DNA of 64,000 nucleotides from Pseudoalteromonas sp. N1230-9 (GTDB taxonomy: Bacteria; Pseudomonadota; Gammaproteobacteria; Enterobacterales; Alteromonadaceae). A model generated the notes under the pieces. It did no database searches, had not been told where the DNA came from, and worked only from the letters and a program-made list of their open reading frames with translations. The position numbers and the translations under genes were made by a program. The stretch is from positions 259,001-323,000 of the forward strand of contig NZ_CP090419.1 of assembly GCF_032716425.1 (NCBI RefSeq), in the 5' to 3' direction. Positions 33,506 through 43,934 of this stretch are shown here, piece after piece; within the stretch, counting starts at the first letter, position 1, and each line of letters starts with the position of its first letter.

Positions 33506-34792
33506 ATGTCAGAATTAAATATAGAAGGAAGTAAGAGTCAAAGTGTGACTCAGTATATAGCTAGGCAACCGATATTTAATGCTGATAAAACTCTATATGC
33601 CTACGAGCTATTATACAGAGAGTCAACTGACAACGTATTTCCTCAAGGCACAAGCGATGGTCAAGCGACAGGGCGGTTGTTTTTTAATGCGCTCATGTTA
33701 ATGGGGCTAGAGAAACTTACTGGCTTTCAACCTGCATTTATCAACTTGTCTACCGATGCAATATTGGATGATTTTCCAAAGTTATTGCAGCCTCAAAGTG
33801 CAGTCATCGAAATTGTTGAGCGTACAACGAGCATTCCTCACGTCGCTCAACGTGTAAAACAACTAAAAGATGAAGGCTACTTTTTTGCTTTGGATGATTA
33901 TGACGGATGCGAAAAGTGGCAACCTATTTTGCCATTAATGGACTTTATTAAACTTGAAGTTGAACAGCCGATCATTAAAACAAATATGATGATCAAAAAA
34001 CTGAAACGTAGTTTCCCTAAAGCTAAAATTATTGTTGAGCGAATTGAAAATTACGAAGAGTTTGAGCAATTAAAAGCGGCAGGTTGTGACTTATTTCAAG
34101 GTTACTTTTTTGCTCGCCCCGAGTTATTAACGTATGGCAATGTTGAGCCTTCTAAAGTCGCAGTATTAGAACTTTTAAACTGTACGGCTCAACCGAATAT
34201 AGACTTTGCTGCTGTACAAGAGCGCGTTGCAAAAGATTTGGGGCTGACTGCACGCATCTTAAAATTAGTAAATGCACGTTCAAGCAGTGCCCAGCAGACT
34301 ATCAAATCTATTTCACAAGCTGTTATCTACTTGGGTGAAGACGCCATAAGACAATTTGTCCGCGTGCTTGCCTTGAGTGAACTGGGTAATGATAAACCCT
34401 CTGAGCTGACAAAGTTAGGGTTAATGCGTGCTAAATTTATTTCGTTAATGTTAGCACCTGGTGGAAAAGAGCTGGCAGAGCAAGGCTATTTGGTTGGTAT
34501 GCTATCTGTTTTAGACGCTATTTTGGATATGGAGATTGACCTTGTTGCAAAAGAGTTTTCGTTAGGCGCTGAGTTGTCCAGTGCGCTGTTAAGTTTTAAC
34601 GGTATGCTTGGCGGAACATTGAAACTCGTTAAAGCTGTAGAGGAAGAACATTGGCAGTCAGCAGATGAATTACTTGTGATGATTCGCCCCGCCTCAAAAA
34701 TGGATGTTGTTTATGCAGCCATGTACGAATCAAGAGCCTATGCTGATGATGTATTTTCTACGCTCTCCTTAGTTACTGACTCGACTAGTTAA
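33506..34792 (+). CDS. EAL-HDOD domain signalling protein (YuxH-like)
   Basis: A 428-residue cytoplasmic protein. The EAL domain (about 15-205) is divergent: the signature reads YELLYR rather than EALLR, and the FALDDYDG segment is partly kept, so phosphodiesterase activity is doubtful and it may only bind c-di-GMP or a partner. The HDOD domain (about 205-400) shows LTARILKLVNARSSSAQQ and SISQAVIYLGEDAIRQF. YuxH/CdgJ-type proteins affect motility and surface attachment in Vibrio and relatives. It is followed 44 bases later by a PqiA-like gene on the same strand. Confidence 0.87.
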   Translation: MSELNIEGSKSQSVTQYIARQPIFNADKTLYAYELLYRESTDNVFPQGTSDGQATGRLFFNALMLMGLEKLTGFQPAFINLSTDAILDDFPKLLQPQSAVIEIVERTTSIPHVAQRVKQLKDEGYFFALDDYDGCEKWQPILPLMDFIKLEVEQPIIKTNMMIKKLKRSFPKAKIIVERIENYEEFEQLKAAGCDLFQGYFFARPELLTYGNVEPSKVAVLELLNCTAQPNIDFAAVQERVAKDLGLTARILKLVNARSSSAQQTIKSISQAVIYLGEDAIRQFVRVLALSELGNDKPSELTKLGLMRAKFISLMLAPGGKELAEQGYLVGMLSVLDAILDMEIDLVAKEFSLGAELSSALLSFNGMLGGTLKLVKAVEEEHWQSADELLVMIRPASKMDVVYAAMYESRAYADDVFSTLSLVTDSTS

Positions 34793-34836
34793 GTTAGTTA
34801 TTATACCTAGTCTATTCATTTTTTTGGTTAGTTAAA

Positions 34837-35451
34837 ATGCGTGTTATCTTTCCAGTTATCGCCATTATCGTTGCTTTAGCTTTACTAATTCCGGGTGTAA
34901 CTCAGCCAGTGTTGACTTTAGAAGGCAAAATAAAAAAGTCAGAGCTGGCTAAAACAGGTATTGAAATGATTGCCGATGAAGGCGACAGAAATACCCGTAG
35001 TGTATTAATGATGGCATCAAGCATGTTAGGGCTTGATAAGCTTGAAGGTGAAATAGATGCCTACAAAAAAACACGCAGCATTTGGGGCACAGTGAATGAG
35101 CTTGCCAACAATAAAAATTATTTGGTGGCAGCACTGATTGCTGTGTTTTCAATTGTTATCCCCACATTAAAATTATTGATGCAGTTAGTTTATTGCTTTT
35201 TACCCGCCACCAAGTTTAAGTGCGTACTTGGCCAACTAGTACAAGGCTTAAGTAAATGGAGTATGGTTGATGTATTTGTGATTGCATTGATCGTGGCCTA
35301 TCTAGCTGGTAATGCCGACGGGCAAATGGGTGAGCTGATAAGAATGCATGCCGAGCTGGGCGATGGATTTTGGTTTTTTACCGGCTATTGCCTGTTTGCT
35401 ATTGCAGCAACTAGCAGCATAAAAATAGATAAACCCTTGTCGAGTGCGTAA
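34837..35451 (+). CDS. PqiA-like inner-membrane protein
   Basis: A 204-residue membrane protein with four hydrophobic segments (about 4-20, 95-120, 145-165, 180-195). The segment KWSMVDVFVIALIVAYLAG matches the PqiA family, whose members couple to MCE-type envelope lipid transport. The zinc-ribbon cysteines of full PqiA are absent and it is half length, so this is a single-domain form. It contains an unusual periplasmic loop (about 22-90). No pqiB is adjacent. Its role is inferred by family only. Confidence 0.75.
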   Translation: MRVIFPVIAIIVALALLIPGVTQPVLTLEGKIKKSELAKTGIEMIADEGDRNTRSVLMMASSMLGLDKLEGEIDAYKKTRSIWGTVNELANNKNYLVAALIAVFSIVIPTLKLLMQLVYCFLPATKFKCVLGQLVQGLSKWSMVDVFVIALIVAYLAGNADGQMGELIRMHAELGDGFWFFTGYCLFAIAATSSIKIDKPLSSA

Positions 35452-35488
35452 ATTTCGGGCTACAATTTGGGCAGTTAATTTTTAAGGT

Positions 35489-35848
35489 ATGATGATGGCG
35501 CGACTTTCAAGCTACTTATTGATAGCTATGATGCTGCTCACTTTTGTGGGTCAGTCAGTTGCGTCTGTTGCTATGGTGTGTGATATGCCACATGCCAGCA
35601 TGCAAATGGACCATCACGCAAATATGAGCGCTGATAGCGACATGAGTGATATGGATTGTTGCCATGAAGATATCATGGATAACAGCGATTGTGCGTGTCC
35701 GTTCAATGCCTGTACAGCTCACTCACTCCTTCCTCTAAATAGCTTAGTTGTTAGTTCAATTAAGCAATCTGAAAAAGTCACCGTGTTAGGCGTAAGCCAA
35801 CTCAGCTTTCATATAAGCTCCTTATACCGCCCACCTATTACTGCTTAA
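35489..35848 (+). CDS. Exported His/Met/Cys-rich protein, likely copper-linked
   Basis: A 119-residue protein with a signal peptide (about 1-26, ending SVAS). The mature N-terminal half is packed with metal-type ligands: MVCDMPHASMQMDHHANMS, then MSDMDCCHEDIMDNSDCACP. The rest is less polar. No domain is recognised. It precedes a cusCBA-like operon by about 100 bases on the same strand and is probably a periplasmic copper or silver binding protein or a translation-linked copper-sensing leader protein of that operon, though no direct evidence exists. Confidence 0.7.
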   Translation: MMMARLSSYLLIAMMLLTFVGQSVASVAMVCDMPHASMQMDHHANMSADSDMSDMDCCHEDIMDNSDCACPFNACTAHSLLPLNSLVVSSIKQSEKVTVLGVSQLSFHISSLYRPPITA

Positions 35849-35953
35849 GCAGGATAGGTCTGTCTAAAATTCAGCATCACGCTGCAAGAACACCTCATTC
35901 TGCACCCTAAATCTATTGTTTTTTACCATTATTTAAGATTTTTGGAGCATGTG

Positions 35954-37276
35954 ATGATTCACAGCAAATTGATTAAGGCGCTTTCTCTAGGCGCAGTATT
36001 GATAACCTCAAGTTTAGTGAAAGCAGAGCCGTTGGCACTCAATCAGGTGATTGATTATGCATTGACTCACGAGCCTTGGTTACAGGCAAATAAATATCAG
36101 CAACAGGCAATAGAAGCGCAAAGCATTGCTGCGGGTACCTTACCAGATCCGGTATTAACTGTTGGCCTAATGAACTTACCAACCGATGGCTTTGCCTTTG
36201 ACCAAGAAGGTATGACGCAATTCAAAGTGGGCTTATCACAACAATTTAGTCGTGGTGATAGTCTTGCCCTACAGCAGCAAGCATTACAGCAATCGGCTGA
36301 GCAATACCCTTGGCTTAGAGCAGACCGCCAAGCTCAGGTTAAAGCCATTGTTAGCGAAGCATGGCTAAACGCTTATCGCGCACAAAAAAGCATTCAATTG
36401 ATTAACCAAGATAAAGCATTATTCAATCAACTCATTGATATAACAGAAGCAAGCTATGCTAATACACTTGGTGCGACTCGCCAGCAAGATATTATTCGCG
36501 CTCAGCTAGAGCTAACACGTCTTGAAGATAAGCTGGTGATGCTAGAGCAGCAGTTTGATAGTGCCAAAAAGCGACTGGCGCAATGGCTACCTATTGACAT
36601 GCTAAATGGTGCAGTGAGTGATGAAAGTACCAAAGTGACCGCATTAATGCCTTATCAAAAGCTCGTCCCATCGGGTGTCACTGAAGTGTTGATGGGTCAT
36701 CCAGCAATTATTGCTATTGAACATGCACTACGTGCTAAAAACACCCAAGTGCAAGTGGCTAAAGAAGCCTACAAACCACAATTTGGTATGAACCTAGGCT
36801 ATGGCTATCGTGATGATACCCCGATGGGTGACTCTCGCGCTGACTTATTCTCAATTGGCGTTAGTGTTGATTTACCGCTATTTACTGATAATCGTCAAGA
36901 TCAACAAGTGAATGCGGCAATAGCTAGTGCAGAGGCGGTAAAAACTAACAAGCTTATTACTCTACAAAAGCTGCAAGGTCAGTATTTTAAAGAGCTTAGC
37001 CAACTAAGCCGACTAGCCCAGCGCAAAGCGCTGTATCAGCAACAGCTATTACCGCAAATGGCTGAGCAAGCCGAGGCGACTCTAAATGCATACACCAACG
37101 ATGATGGCGACTTTTCAGAAGTGATGCGTGCTCGCATTAGCGAACTAAACGCAAAAATTGATGCGTTAAACATCGAAATCGATAAACAAATAACCCTCGC
37201 TCGCCTCAATTATTACGCAGCAGCAAAAGATAACCGCATAAATGCAGCACAAAGCCAAGGAGCTAGCAATGAATAA
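35954..37276 (+). CDS. cusC: Outer-membrane efflux protein (CusC/CzcC-like, TolC family)
   Basis: A 440-residue outer-membrane factor with signal peptide (about 1-25). It has two repeats of the TolC-type coiled-coil region (EARQQ-like helices; DRQAQVKAIVSEAWLNAYRA and RIRAQLELTRLEDKL-type segment) and the motif SVDLPLFTDNRQDQQ. It forms the outer duct of a tripartite metal efflux pump. ATG 35954 with a TGGAG Shine-Dalgarno is chosen over TTG 35942. Its stop overlaps the start of the adaptor gene by eight bases. Confidence 0.85.
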   Translation: MIHSKLIKALSLGAVLITSSLVKAEPLALNQVIDYALTHEPWLQANKYQQQAIEAQSIAAGTLPDPVLTVGLMNLPTDGFAFDQEGMTQFKVGLSQQFSRGDSLALQQQALQQSAEQYPWLRADRQAQVKAIVSEAWLNAYRAQKSIQLINQDKALFNQLIDITEASYANTLGATRQQDIIRAQLELTRLEDKLVMLEQQFDSAKKRLAQWLPIDMLNGAVSDESTKVTALMPYQKLVPSGVTEVLMGHPAIIAIEHALRAKNTQVQVAKEAYKPQFGMNLGYGYRDDTPMGDSRADLFSIGVSVDLPLFTDNRQDQQVNAAIASAEAVKTNKLITLQKLQGQYFKELSQLSRLAQRKALYQQQLLPQMAEQAEATLNAYTNDDGDFSEVMRARISELNAKIDALNIEIDKQITLARLNYYAAAKDNRINAAQSQGASNE

Positions 37277-38726
37277 CACAGTGAAATTAGTTGTCGCTTT
37301 GGCGGTAGGTGCAGCATTGGCAACGGCTGTAAATAAGTTTGCTGCGCCAGATCATGCACAAATGCCAAGCGCTGAGAAAAAACCATTGTATTGGGTGGCG
37401 CCCATGGACAGCAATTACCGCCGTGATGAACCAGGTTTATCACCGATGGGTATGGAATTGGTCCCCGTTTATGAGGAGCAAAGTAGCGCTGAAGACAGCC
37501 CAGGTACCGTTAGAATTTCCCCCGCGGTCGTTAATAACTTAGGGGTAAGGACAGCGCCTGTGCGTTTTAAATCATTACAGACTACCGTTGATACGGTTGG
37601 TTATGTGCAATACGACCAAGACCAACTCGTGCATATTCACCCTCGTGTTGAAGGTTGGATAGAAACCTTATATGTCAAAGCCGCAGGTGACCAAGTTAAG
37701 CAAGGCGAGCCTCTTTATACATTATATTCTCCACAATTAGTAAACGCACAAGAAGAGCTATTGCTTGCCCTTAAACGTAACAACGCGGTGCTGATTCGTG
37801 CGGCAAAAGCACGTTTAGCCTCACTGAATGTTTCTGATGATTTTATTGCGCGATTAGAGCAAAGCCAAAAGGTTAGGCAAAACATTACCTTTTATGCCAA
37901 GCAAAGTGGCGTATTGGATGAGCTAAATATCCGCGAAGGCTTTTACGTGAAACCAGGCACAACCATGATGAGTATTGCACATCTAGAAGAAGTGTGGGTT
38001 GAAGCTGAAGTTTTTGAGCGTCAAGCAGGGCTTATTCATAAAGGCTTGCCAGTGACTATGACACTCGACTACTTACCAGGACAACGCTGGCAGGGTAAGG
38101 TCGATTACATTTACCCAACTCTTGATGAGAAAAACCGTACCCTGCGCGTGCGTTTGCGCTTTGCCAACCAAGATGGCTTATTAAAACCGAATATGTTCGC
38201 TGAAGTCAGCATTACGACTAAGCCAACTGAACCACAATTAGTGATAGCCAAAGAAGCTGTGATCCGCACCGGTAGCCAAGACCGTGTCGTGATTGATTTA
38301 GGCGAAGGGCGCTTTAAATCAGTTGCCGTGACGTTAGGTCGTAGTGACAATCATGATGTCGAAATTTTATCAGGCTTATTGAAAGACGATAACGTCGTGG
38401 TTTCAGCGCAGTTCTTAATAGACTCAGAATCAAGTAAGAGTTCTGACTTTATGCGTATGCAAGAACCGGATAGTGACAGCGCAATGGTGAATGGCGTGAT
38501 CAACAGTATTGACCGCGAAGCCCGCACAGCCGTGATCAGTCGTGAGGCTATCCCTAAGTGGGGCCGCGAGGCTGCAACCATGGAGTTTCATTTTTCTCCG
38601 CGTATCGATATGTCTAGTTTACAAAGTGATGATGAAGTGCATTTTACCTTTAAATTGGTGGACGGTGAGTTTGTGATTTTTGACATCATGACCCTAAGCC
38701 ACCCTATGCAAGGAGAAATGCAATGA
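37269..38726 (+). CDS. cusB: Efflux RND periplasmic adaptor, CusB-like, with CusF-like C-terminal domain
   Basis: A 485-residue exported adaptor. An N-terminal anchor or signal (about 1-25) is followed by a heavy-metal-binding domain ([20 protein letters not shown], then GMELVPVYE). The body has the CusB hairpin and barrel domains ([47 protein letters not shown] barrel). From about 405 a CusF-like domain follows ([24 protein letters not shown] and FVIFDIMTL). So the metallochaperone that is separate in E. coli is fused here. Start ATG 37269; it overlaps cusA by four bases. Confidence 0.87.
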   Translation: MNNTVKLVVALAVGAALATAVNKFAAPDHAQMPSAEKKPLYWVAPMDSNYRRDEPGLSPMGMELVPVYEEQSSAEDSPGTVRISPAVVNNLGVRTAPVRFKSLQTTVDTVGYVQYDQDQLVHIHPRVEGWIETLYVKAAGDQVKQGEPLYTLYSPQLVNAQEELLLALKRNNAVLIRAAKARLASLNVSDDFIARLEQSQKVRQNITFYAKQSGVLDELNIREGFYVKPGTTMMSIAHLEEVWVEAEVFERQAGLIHKGLPVTMTLDYLPGQRWQGKVDYIYPTLDEKNRTLRVRLRFANQDGLLKPNMFAEVSITTKPTEPQLVIAKEAVIRTGSQDRVVIDLGEGRFKSVAVTLGRSDNHDVEILSGLLKDDNVVVSAQFLIDSESSKSSDFMRMQEPDSDSAMVNGVINSIDREARTAVISREAIPKWGREAATMEFHFSPRIDMSSLQSDDEVHFTFKLVDGEFVIFDIMTLSHPMQGEMQ

Positions 38727-41700
38727 TAGCAGCCGTGATCCGTTGGTCAGTCGGTAATCGTTTCTTTGTATTACTGCTGTCTTTAATGTTGGCGGGCTTT
38801 GGGATTTTTTCTTTAAAGAATACCCCAGTTGATGCCTTGCCTGACTTATCTGATGTACAGGTTATTGTAAAAACCTCTTACCCAGGGCAAGCGCCACAAG
38901 TGGTGCAAGACCAAGTAACGTTTCCTATCACCACAGCGATGTTGTCGGTGCCTGGGGCTGAAACGGTAAGGGGCTTTTCGTTTTTTGGTGACTCTTATGT
39001 ATACGTTATTTTTAACGAAGACACTGACCTTTATTGGGCCCGTAGTCGAGTGCAAGAGTATTTGAGTCAAGTAAGTGCTCGCTTACCTGATTCAGCGAGG
39101 CCTGAGCTTGGCCCTGATGCAACAGGGGTGGGTTGGATTTACTTGTATGCGCTGGTGGATAAAACCGGTAAGCACGATATTAGCCAGCTACGAAGCCTGC
39201 AAGATTGGTTTTTAAAGTTTGAACTGCAAACTGTACCTGGTGTATCAGAAGTGGCGTCTGTTGGCGGCATGGTTAAGCAGTATCAGGTGAATGTCGACCC
39301 CGATAAATTGCGTGCTTATGGTATTCCGCTGAGTTTAATTCAAACAGCAATTAAGCAAGGTAACCAAGAGCGTGGTGCCTCGGTGGTCGAAATGGCTGAA
39401 GCCGAATACATGGTATCGAGCACAGGCTATATTAAAAGTGTGGCTGATTTAGAAGCCATTCCGCTGGGTACTAATGCCAATGGTACGCCACTGCAATTAC
39501 GCGATGTGGCTGATATAAAACTTGGGCCGCAAATGCGCCGTGGTATTGCCGAGCTTAACGGTGAAGGTGAAGTAACTGGTGGTGTGGTGGTGATGCGCTT
39601 TGGTGAAAACGCCGAAGCAACCATTAAACTAGTAAAAGAAAAGCTAGAGTCGCTTAAAAAAGGCCTGCCAGAGGGCGTTGAAATCATCCCTGTGTACGAC
39701 CGTTCAAACCTAATTACCCAAGCACTTGATAACTTAAGCTCAAAGTTAATTGAAGAATTAATCGTCGTGGCCTTAGTGTGTGTGGTGTTTTTATTCCATA
39801 TACGCTCATCGATCGTAGCCATTATCACGCTGCCAATGGGTATTTTAACGGCTTTTGTGGTGATGTATTGGCAAGGTATAAACGCCAACATCATGTCGCT
39901 TGGCGGGATAGCGATTGCCATTGGTGCCATGACAGATGGTGCTATCGTAATGATAGAAAATATGCATAAGCATATGGAGAAAACCCCACTGACCGACGAA
40001 AACCGTTGGCAAGTGGTGATGGACTCAGCCGCAGAAGTCGGGCCCGCATTATTCTTTAGTTTATTAATTATCACAGTCAGCTTTATGCCGGTGTTTATTC
40101 TTGAAGCACAGGAAGGGCGCATGTTCTCGCCACTGGCTTACACAAAAACTTATGCCATGGCGGCATCGGCAGGTCTAGCGATTACATTGGTGCCGGTATT
40201 AATGGGCTACTTTATTCGCGGTAAGGTTATTTCGGAGCAGAAAAACCCTGTAAACCGCTTATTGGTGGCAGCCTATAAACCCTTGTTAAATGCGGTGTTA
40301 AAAGCGCCGAAAACAACGCTGGTACTGGCCTTAGTGTTGGCTGCTATCGGCTTTTATCCAGTTAATAAAATTGGTAGCGAGTTTATTCCTCCCCTTGATG
40401 AGGGCGACTTAATGTATATGCCAACGACTTACCCAGGTATTTCCATTGGTAAGGCCCGTGAAATCTTACAGCAGACCGATAAGTTAATTGCCAGTGTGCC
40501 AGAGGTTGAATCAGTATTTGGTAAAGTAGGTCGTGCCGATACTGCGACAGATCCCGCACCGCTCACCATGATCGAAACCTTTATTCAGTTAAAGCCAAAA
40601 TCACAGTGGCGCGAAGGTATGACAACCGAGAAACTGAAAAAAGAGCTCGATAATCTGGTTAAGTTCCCAGGGCTCACTAATGCGTGGGTTATGCCAATCA
40701 AAACGCGAATTGACATGCTTGCCACTGGGATTAAAACGCCTGTGGGGATCAAAGTTGCAGGGCCAAAACTGAGTGAAATTCAAAAAATTGGTGAGCAAAT
40801 TGAAGTCATCTTAAAAGATTTACCGGGTACGGCTTCGGTTTATTCAGAGCGCGTTGCTGGTGGTCGCTACATCAAAGTCGATATCAACCGTGAAAAAGCA
40901 GCGCGGTACGGTTTGAACATTGCTGATGTACAACAGGTTGTTGCCACTGCTATCGGTGGCATGAATGTGACTGAAACCGTTGAAGGGCAAGAGCGTTATC
41001 CAGTTAACTTGCGTTATCCGCAAGATTATCGCGACTCGCCTGAAGAGCTTAAGTTGTTACCGATAGTGACGCCAAACGGCCAGCGTATCGCATTGGCCGA
41101 CGTAGCCCATGTCTTTATCGAAGATGGCCCGCCGGGTATTAAAAGTGAAAATGCGCGTATCAATGGCTGGAGCTTAATTGATATTGAAGGCAGTGATATC
41201 GGCAGTTACGTTGAGCGTGCGCAACAAGCGCTGCATGAGCAACTCGAGCTACCTGCTGGTTACTCAATTACTTGGGCGGGGCAATACGAATATATGGAGC
41301 GCGCAAAAGCTAAACTCAGTTATGTATTGCCATTAACCTTGGCAATCATTGTGGTGCTGTTATACCTCAATTTTAGAAGCTTTATTGAGGTGGCAATGAT
41401 CATGCTGACCTTACCGCTTGCGATGATAGGCGGTATTTGGCTGATGTACCTTGAAGGTTTTAACTTCTCTGTTGCCGTTGGAGTCGGCTTTATTGCGCTT
41501 GCGGGGGTTGCCGTTGAAATTGGCGTAATCATGCTGGTTTATCTCAACCAAGCTTATCAAGATGCCAAAGCGCAATCAGCACAATTTACGGTTACAGAGC
41601 TGCGCCAAGCAATTATTAATGGTGCTGGCCTTCGGGTTAGGCCTGTGATGATGACAGTGGCAACCATTATCATTGGTTTACTGCCAGTGCTTTATGGTAC

Positions 41701-41827
41701 AGGAACGGGCAGTGAGGTGATGAGCCGAATAGCCGCGCCTATGGTCGGTGGTATGCTAAGTGCTGTTGTGTTAACACTTTTAGTCTTGCCTGCGCTTTAT
41801 TTTATATGGCGTAAACGACACCTATAA
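38723..41827 (+). CDS. cusA: Heavy-metal efflux RND pump, CusA-like
   Basis: A 1034-residue inner-membrane proton-driven pump with 12 membrane segments and two large periplasmic loops. Seen: the family start [38 protein letters not shown], the TM4 motif [17 protein letters not shown] with the proton-relay Asp, and the [15 protein letters not shown] segment. Met residues for Cu(I)/Ag(I) relay as in CusA are plausible (such as [15 protein letters not shown] region). It completes cusCBA and, with the upstream metal-rich protein, forms a copper/silver efflux operon. The specificity (Cu/Ag vs other cations) is inferred. Confidence 0.93.
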   Translation: MIAAVIRWSVGNRFFVLLLSLMLAGFGIFSLKNTPVDALPDLSDVQVIVKTSYPGQAPQVVQDQVTFPITTAMLSVPGAETVRGFSFFGDSYVYVIFNEDTDLYWARSRVQEYLSQVSARLPDSARPELGPDATGVGWIYLYALVDKTGKHDISQLRSLQDWFLKFELQTVPGVSEVASVGGMVKQYQVNVDPDKLRAYGIPLSLIQTAIKQGNQERGASVVEMAEAEYMVSSTGYIKSVADLEAIPLGTNANGTPLQLRDVADIKLGPQMRRGIAELNGEGEVTGGVVVMRFGENAEATIKLVKEKLESLKKGLPEGVEIIPVYDRSNLITQALDNLSSKLIEELIVVALVCVVFLFHIRSSIVAIITLPMGILTAFVVMYWQGINANIMSLGGIAIAIGAMTDGAIVMIENMHKHMEKTPLTDENRWQVVMDSAAEVGPALFFSLLIITVSFMPVFILEAQEGRMFSPLAYTKTYAMAASAGLAITLVPVLMGYFIRGKVISEQKNPVNRLLVAAYKPLLNAVLKAPKTTLVLALVLAAIGFYPVNKIGSEFIPPLDEGDLMYMPTTYPGISIGKAREILQQTDKLIASVPEVESVFGKVGRADTATDPAPLTMIETFIQLKPKSQWREGMTTEKLKKELDNLVKFPGLTNAWVMPIKTRIDMLATGIKTPVGIKVAGPKLSEIQKIGEQIEVILKDLPGTASVYSERVAGGRYIKVDINREKAARYGLNIADVQQVVATAIGGMNVTETVEGQERYPVNLRYPQDYRDSPEELKLLPIVTPNGQRIALADVAHVFIEDGPPGIKSENARINGWSLIDIEGSDIGSYVERAQQALHEQLELPAGYSITWAGQYEYMERAKAKLSYVLPLTLAIIVVLLYLNFRSFIEVAMIMLTLPLAMIGGIWLMYLEGFNFSVAVGVGFIALAGVAVEIGVIMLVYLNQAYQDAKAQSAQFTVTELRQAIINGAGLRVRPVMMTVATIIIGLLPVLYGTGTGSEVMSRIAAPMVGGMLSAVVLTLLVLPALYFIWRKRHL

Positions 41828-41969
41828 ATTTTACAGTGGGTGTGTAACTTGTACGTTCTTCTTACTATAAGTTACATACCTTTATATTTAAGGTTTTGAT
41901 ATTAATTAAGTTTTTTTCTGGTGTGATTTATGCAGAGTCTTATTAAATTGATTTTAGTAAGGAATGCAC

Positions 41970-42425
41970 ATGCAAGTTAAAACAATACAACAAGTTTATG
42001 ATTGGACTGTGATGTTTCACACCCAGATGGCAGCGAATTTTCATAGTGTTAAAGATTTATTAGACGAGCATAATCAAATGCTGGTGGATTATTATCTACA
42101 ATATGAGAAAAAGCTTGCTGAAGACTTGGTTGGCTTTAAAGCGATTACTGAAATTAATACCCTAGATACGTATTGCTATGAGTATTTTGCTGAAAATCCT
42201 GAGCTTATTACTTTTAAAGACATCAGTACTGATCAGCAAATAGATGAGAAAGCTATTCAAGTCTATTTAACCTCACAACACCAGAAGGTTATTGATCTAT
42301 ATGAATATTTAGTATCTCGTGCCGAGACCCCTGAAACGATTGAGAAACTTGAACGTCTACTTGAGTTAGAGCAACAAGGTTTAAAGCAAATGATGCAAAG
42401 CTCTAACCGCCATATGGATATGTAA
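41970..42425 (+). CDS. Hypothetical helical protein
   Basis: A 151-residue soluble, almost wholly alpha-helical, acidic protein. Start ATG 41970 has AAGGA at a good spacing; ATG 41964 lies within that spacing. Segments such as VYDWTVMFHTQMAANFHSVK and ETIEKLERLLELEQQGLKQM suggest a helical bundle somewhat like phasins, but the match is weak and I do not assign it. It stands alone after the cus operon, convergent with ppx. Confidence 0.65.
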   Translation: MQVKTIQQVYDWTVMFHTQMAANFHSVKDLLDEHNQMLVDYYLQYEKKLAEDLVGFKAITEINTLDTYCYEYFAENPELITFKDISTDQQIDEKAIQVYLTSQHQKVIDLYEYLVSRAETPETIEKLERLLELEQQGLKQMMQSSNRHMDM

Positions 42426-42446
42426 CCTATTAACCTATTAATCTGC

Positions 42447-43934
42447 TTAATGAAAATCGAGTAAAAAGCCGACCTTTTTGAGGTATTTTTGCTCCTGCTG
42501 TAAGTCAGCCAAAAGCAAGGTATGTTCTTTAAGCCAGTTAGTATTAAATTTTAAGAACATACTATTTTGCTTGGCTGTGATTTCAAGTTTAAAACCTTGA
42601 TCGGTTGTGCGTTTTTGATTCAGTAGTACTGCTAAGCGCAAAATCACAATGAGCCGTAATATTTCATAATGCTGCATGGTATGCAGTGTAGGAAACTCCT
42701 CCAAACGAATTTTTTTACGGTAAAAGCGGATCATACAACTTAGTAGAATTTGTTGTTGCTGCGTAAAGCCAGGTAATTGGCTATTCGCTACGATATATGC
42801 ACTGTGTTTATGTAATCCCGACGAATTAACCCCTAAGCCAATTTCATGTAATTGCGCAGCCCAATCCAGTAGATTTATGTGATCAGAGTCAGTCAGGTGC
42901 CATGTTTCTCTTACTTGTTCGAATAGCCACTTTGCAGTTGTTGAGACGCGATTAGCATGCTCTTTATCTATGACATTGCGCTCAGATAGGTTCGCTATGG
43001 TATTCGTGCGAATATCTCTATGGGCGAGCTTTTGCTGCATTTCATGAAGCAAGCCTTCACGAAGTGAAAAGTCGCTGTATTGCATCGTTTTTATCTTAAA
43101 TAGCCTGAATATGGCAATTAAAATAGCTAAACCACCACAAATACTGACTTGTCGCTCAGCTGTGAGACCTTCAATGTGTAGTGCGGGTATTTGTTTAGCA
43201 GCAATGAACTGAGTTTTTAGTTCTAATAATCGTTCTAATGTAATTAGCTCTTGCTCGGTATCGTTAGCATTAATCATGGCAAGGATAGATTTAATCGTGC
43301 CCGATGTACCCACCACGGATTGCCAGCCTGCCGATAAGTAGTTTGCAAATATCACTTCGAGTTCTTGTTCAGCACGAACCTCAGCTTTGGCAAAGCGCTT
43401 AGCGGTAATTTGCCCATCTGCAAAAAACTGCTTGGTATAGCTGACACAGCCCATATTTCGACTCGCCAGTAATGTGTGCTTAAAGTGTTTGCCAATGATG
43501 AGTTCGGTACTGCCGCCACCGATATCAATGACTAAGCGGTTATCATCGTGATGGATGTAATGAGCAACACCTTGATAAATTAAACGCGCTTCTTCTTGCC
43601 CTGATATTACTTCGATTGAATAAGGAAACACTTTGCTAGCTTGGGTTAGGAACGAATGAATATTTTTAGCACGGCGTAATGTGTAAGTGGCGGCTACTTT
43701 GACATTCTCAAGGGGGAAGTCCTGTAAGGTAGTGGCGAATTGTTTAAGAATGGCTAGTGCACGTTCAATAGCTGCTTGGCTTAAGTGATTTTTATCATCT
43801 AAACCATCAGCTAAATAAACACGTTGTTTTTCTTTATGTAAGATTTGCAAAGAGCCATCAACCTCTCTTGCCACCACTAAATGAAAACTGTTTGAGCCTA
43901 AGTCAACGGCAGCAATAGAGGAATAATCATTCAT
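42447..43934 (-). CDS. ppx: Exopolyphosphatase (Ppx/GppA family)
   Basis: A 495-residue enzyme that releases phosphate from polyphosphate ends (or converts pppGpp to ppGpp). Seen: SIAAVDLGSNSFHLVVARE (ASKHA phosphate-binding loop), YQGVAHYI, VIDIGGGSTELIIG, GTSGTIKSI, then a C-terminal HD-like helical region. Length is near E. coli Ppx (513). The frame reaches back to 43970, but ATG 43934 lies in an ATGAATGA overlap with the ppk stop and is chosen. It is co-transcribed with ppk under a probable Pho box. Confidence 0.93.
   Translation of the reverse strand: MNDYSSIAAVDLGSNSFHLVVAREVDGSLQILHKEKQRVYLADGLDDKNHLSQAAIERALAILKQFATTLQDFPLENVKVAATYTLRRAKNIHSFLTQASKVFPYSIEVISGQEEARLIYQGVAHYIHHDDNRLVIDIGGGSTELIIGKHFKHTLLASRNMGCVSYTKQFFADGQITAKRFAKAEVRAEQELEVIFANYLSAGWQSVVGTSGTIKSILAMINANDTEQELITLERLLELKTQFIAAKQIPALHIEGLTAERQVSICGGLAILIAIFRLFKIKTMQYSDFSLREGLLHEMQQKLAHRDIRTNTIANLSERNVIDKEHANRVSTTAKWLFEQVRETWHLTDSDHINLLDWAAQLHEIGLGVNSSGLHKHSAYIVANSQLPGFTQQQQILLSCMIRFYRKKIRLEEFPTLHTMQHYEILRLIVILRLAVLLNQKRTTDQGFKLEITAKQNSMFLKFNTNWLKEHTLLLADLQQEQKYLKKVGFLLDFH

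Noticed and set aside
39427..40122. Minus-strand ORF of 231 codons inside cusA
   Set aside because: Shadow ORF opposite a conserved RND pump; no start signal or family match.
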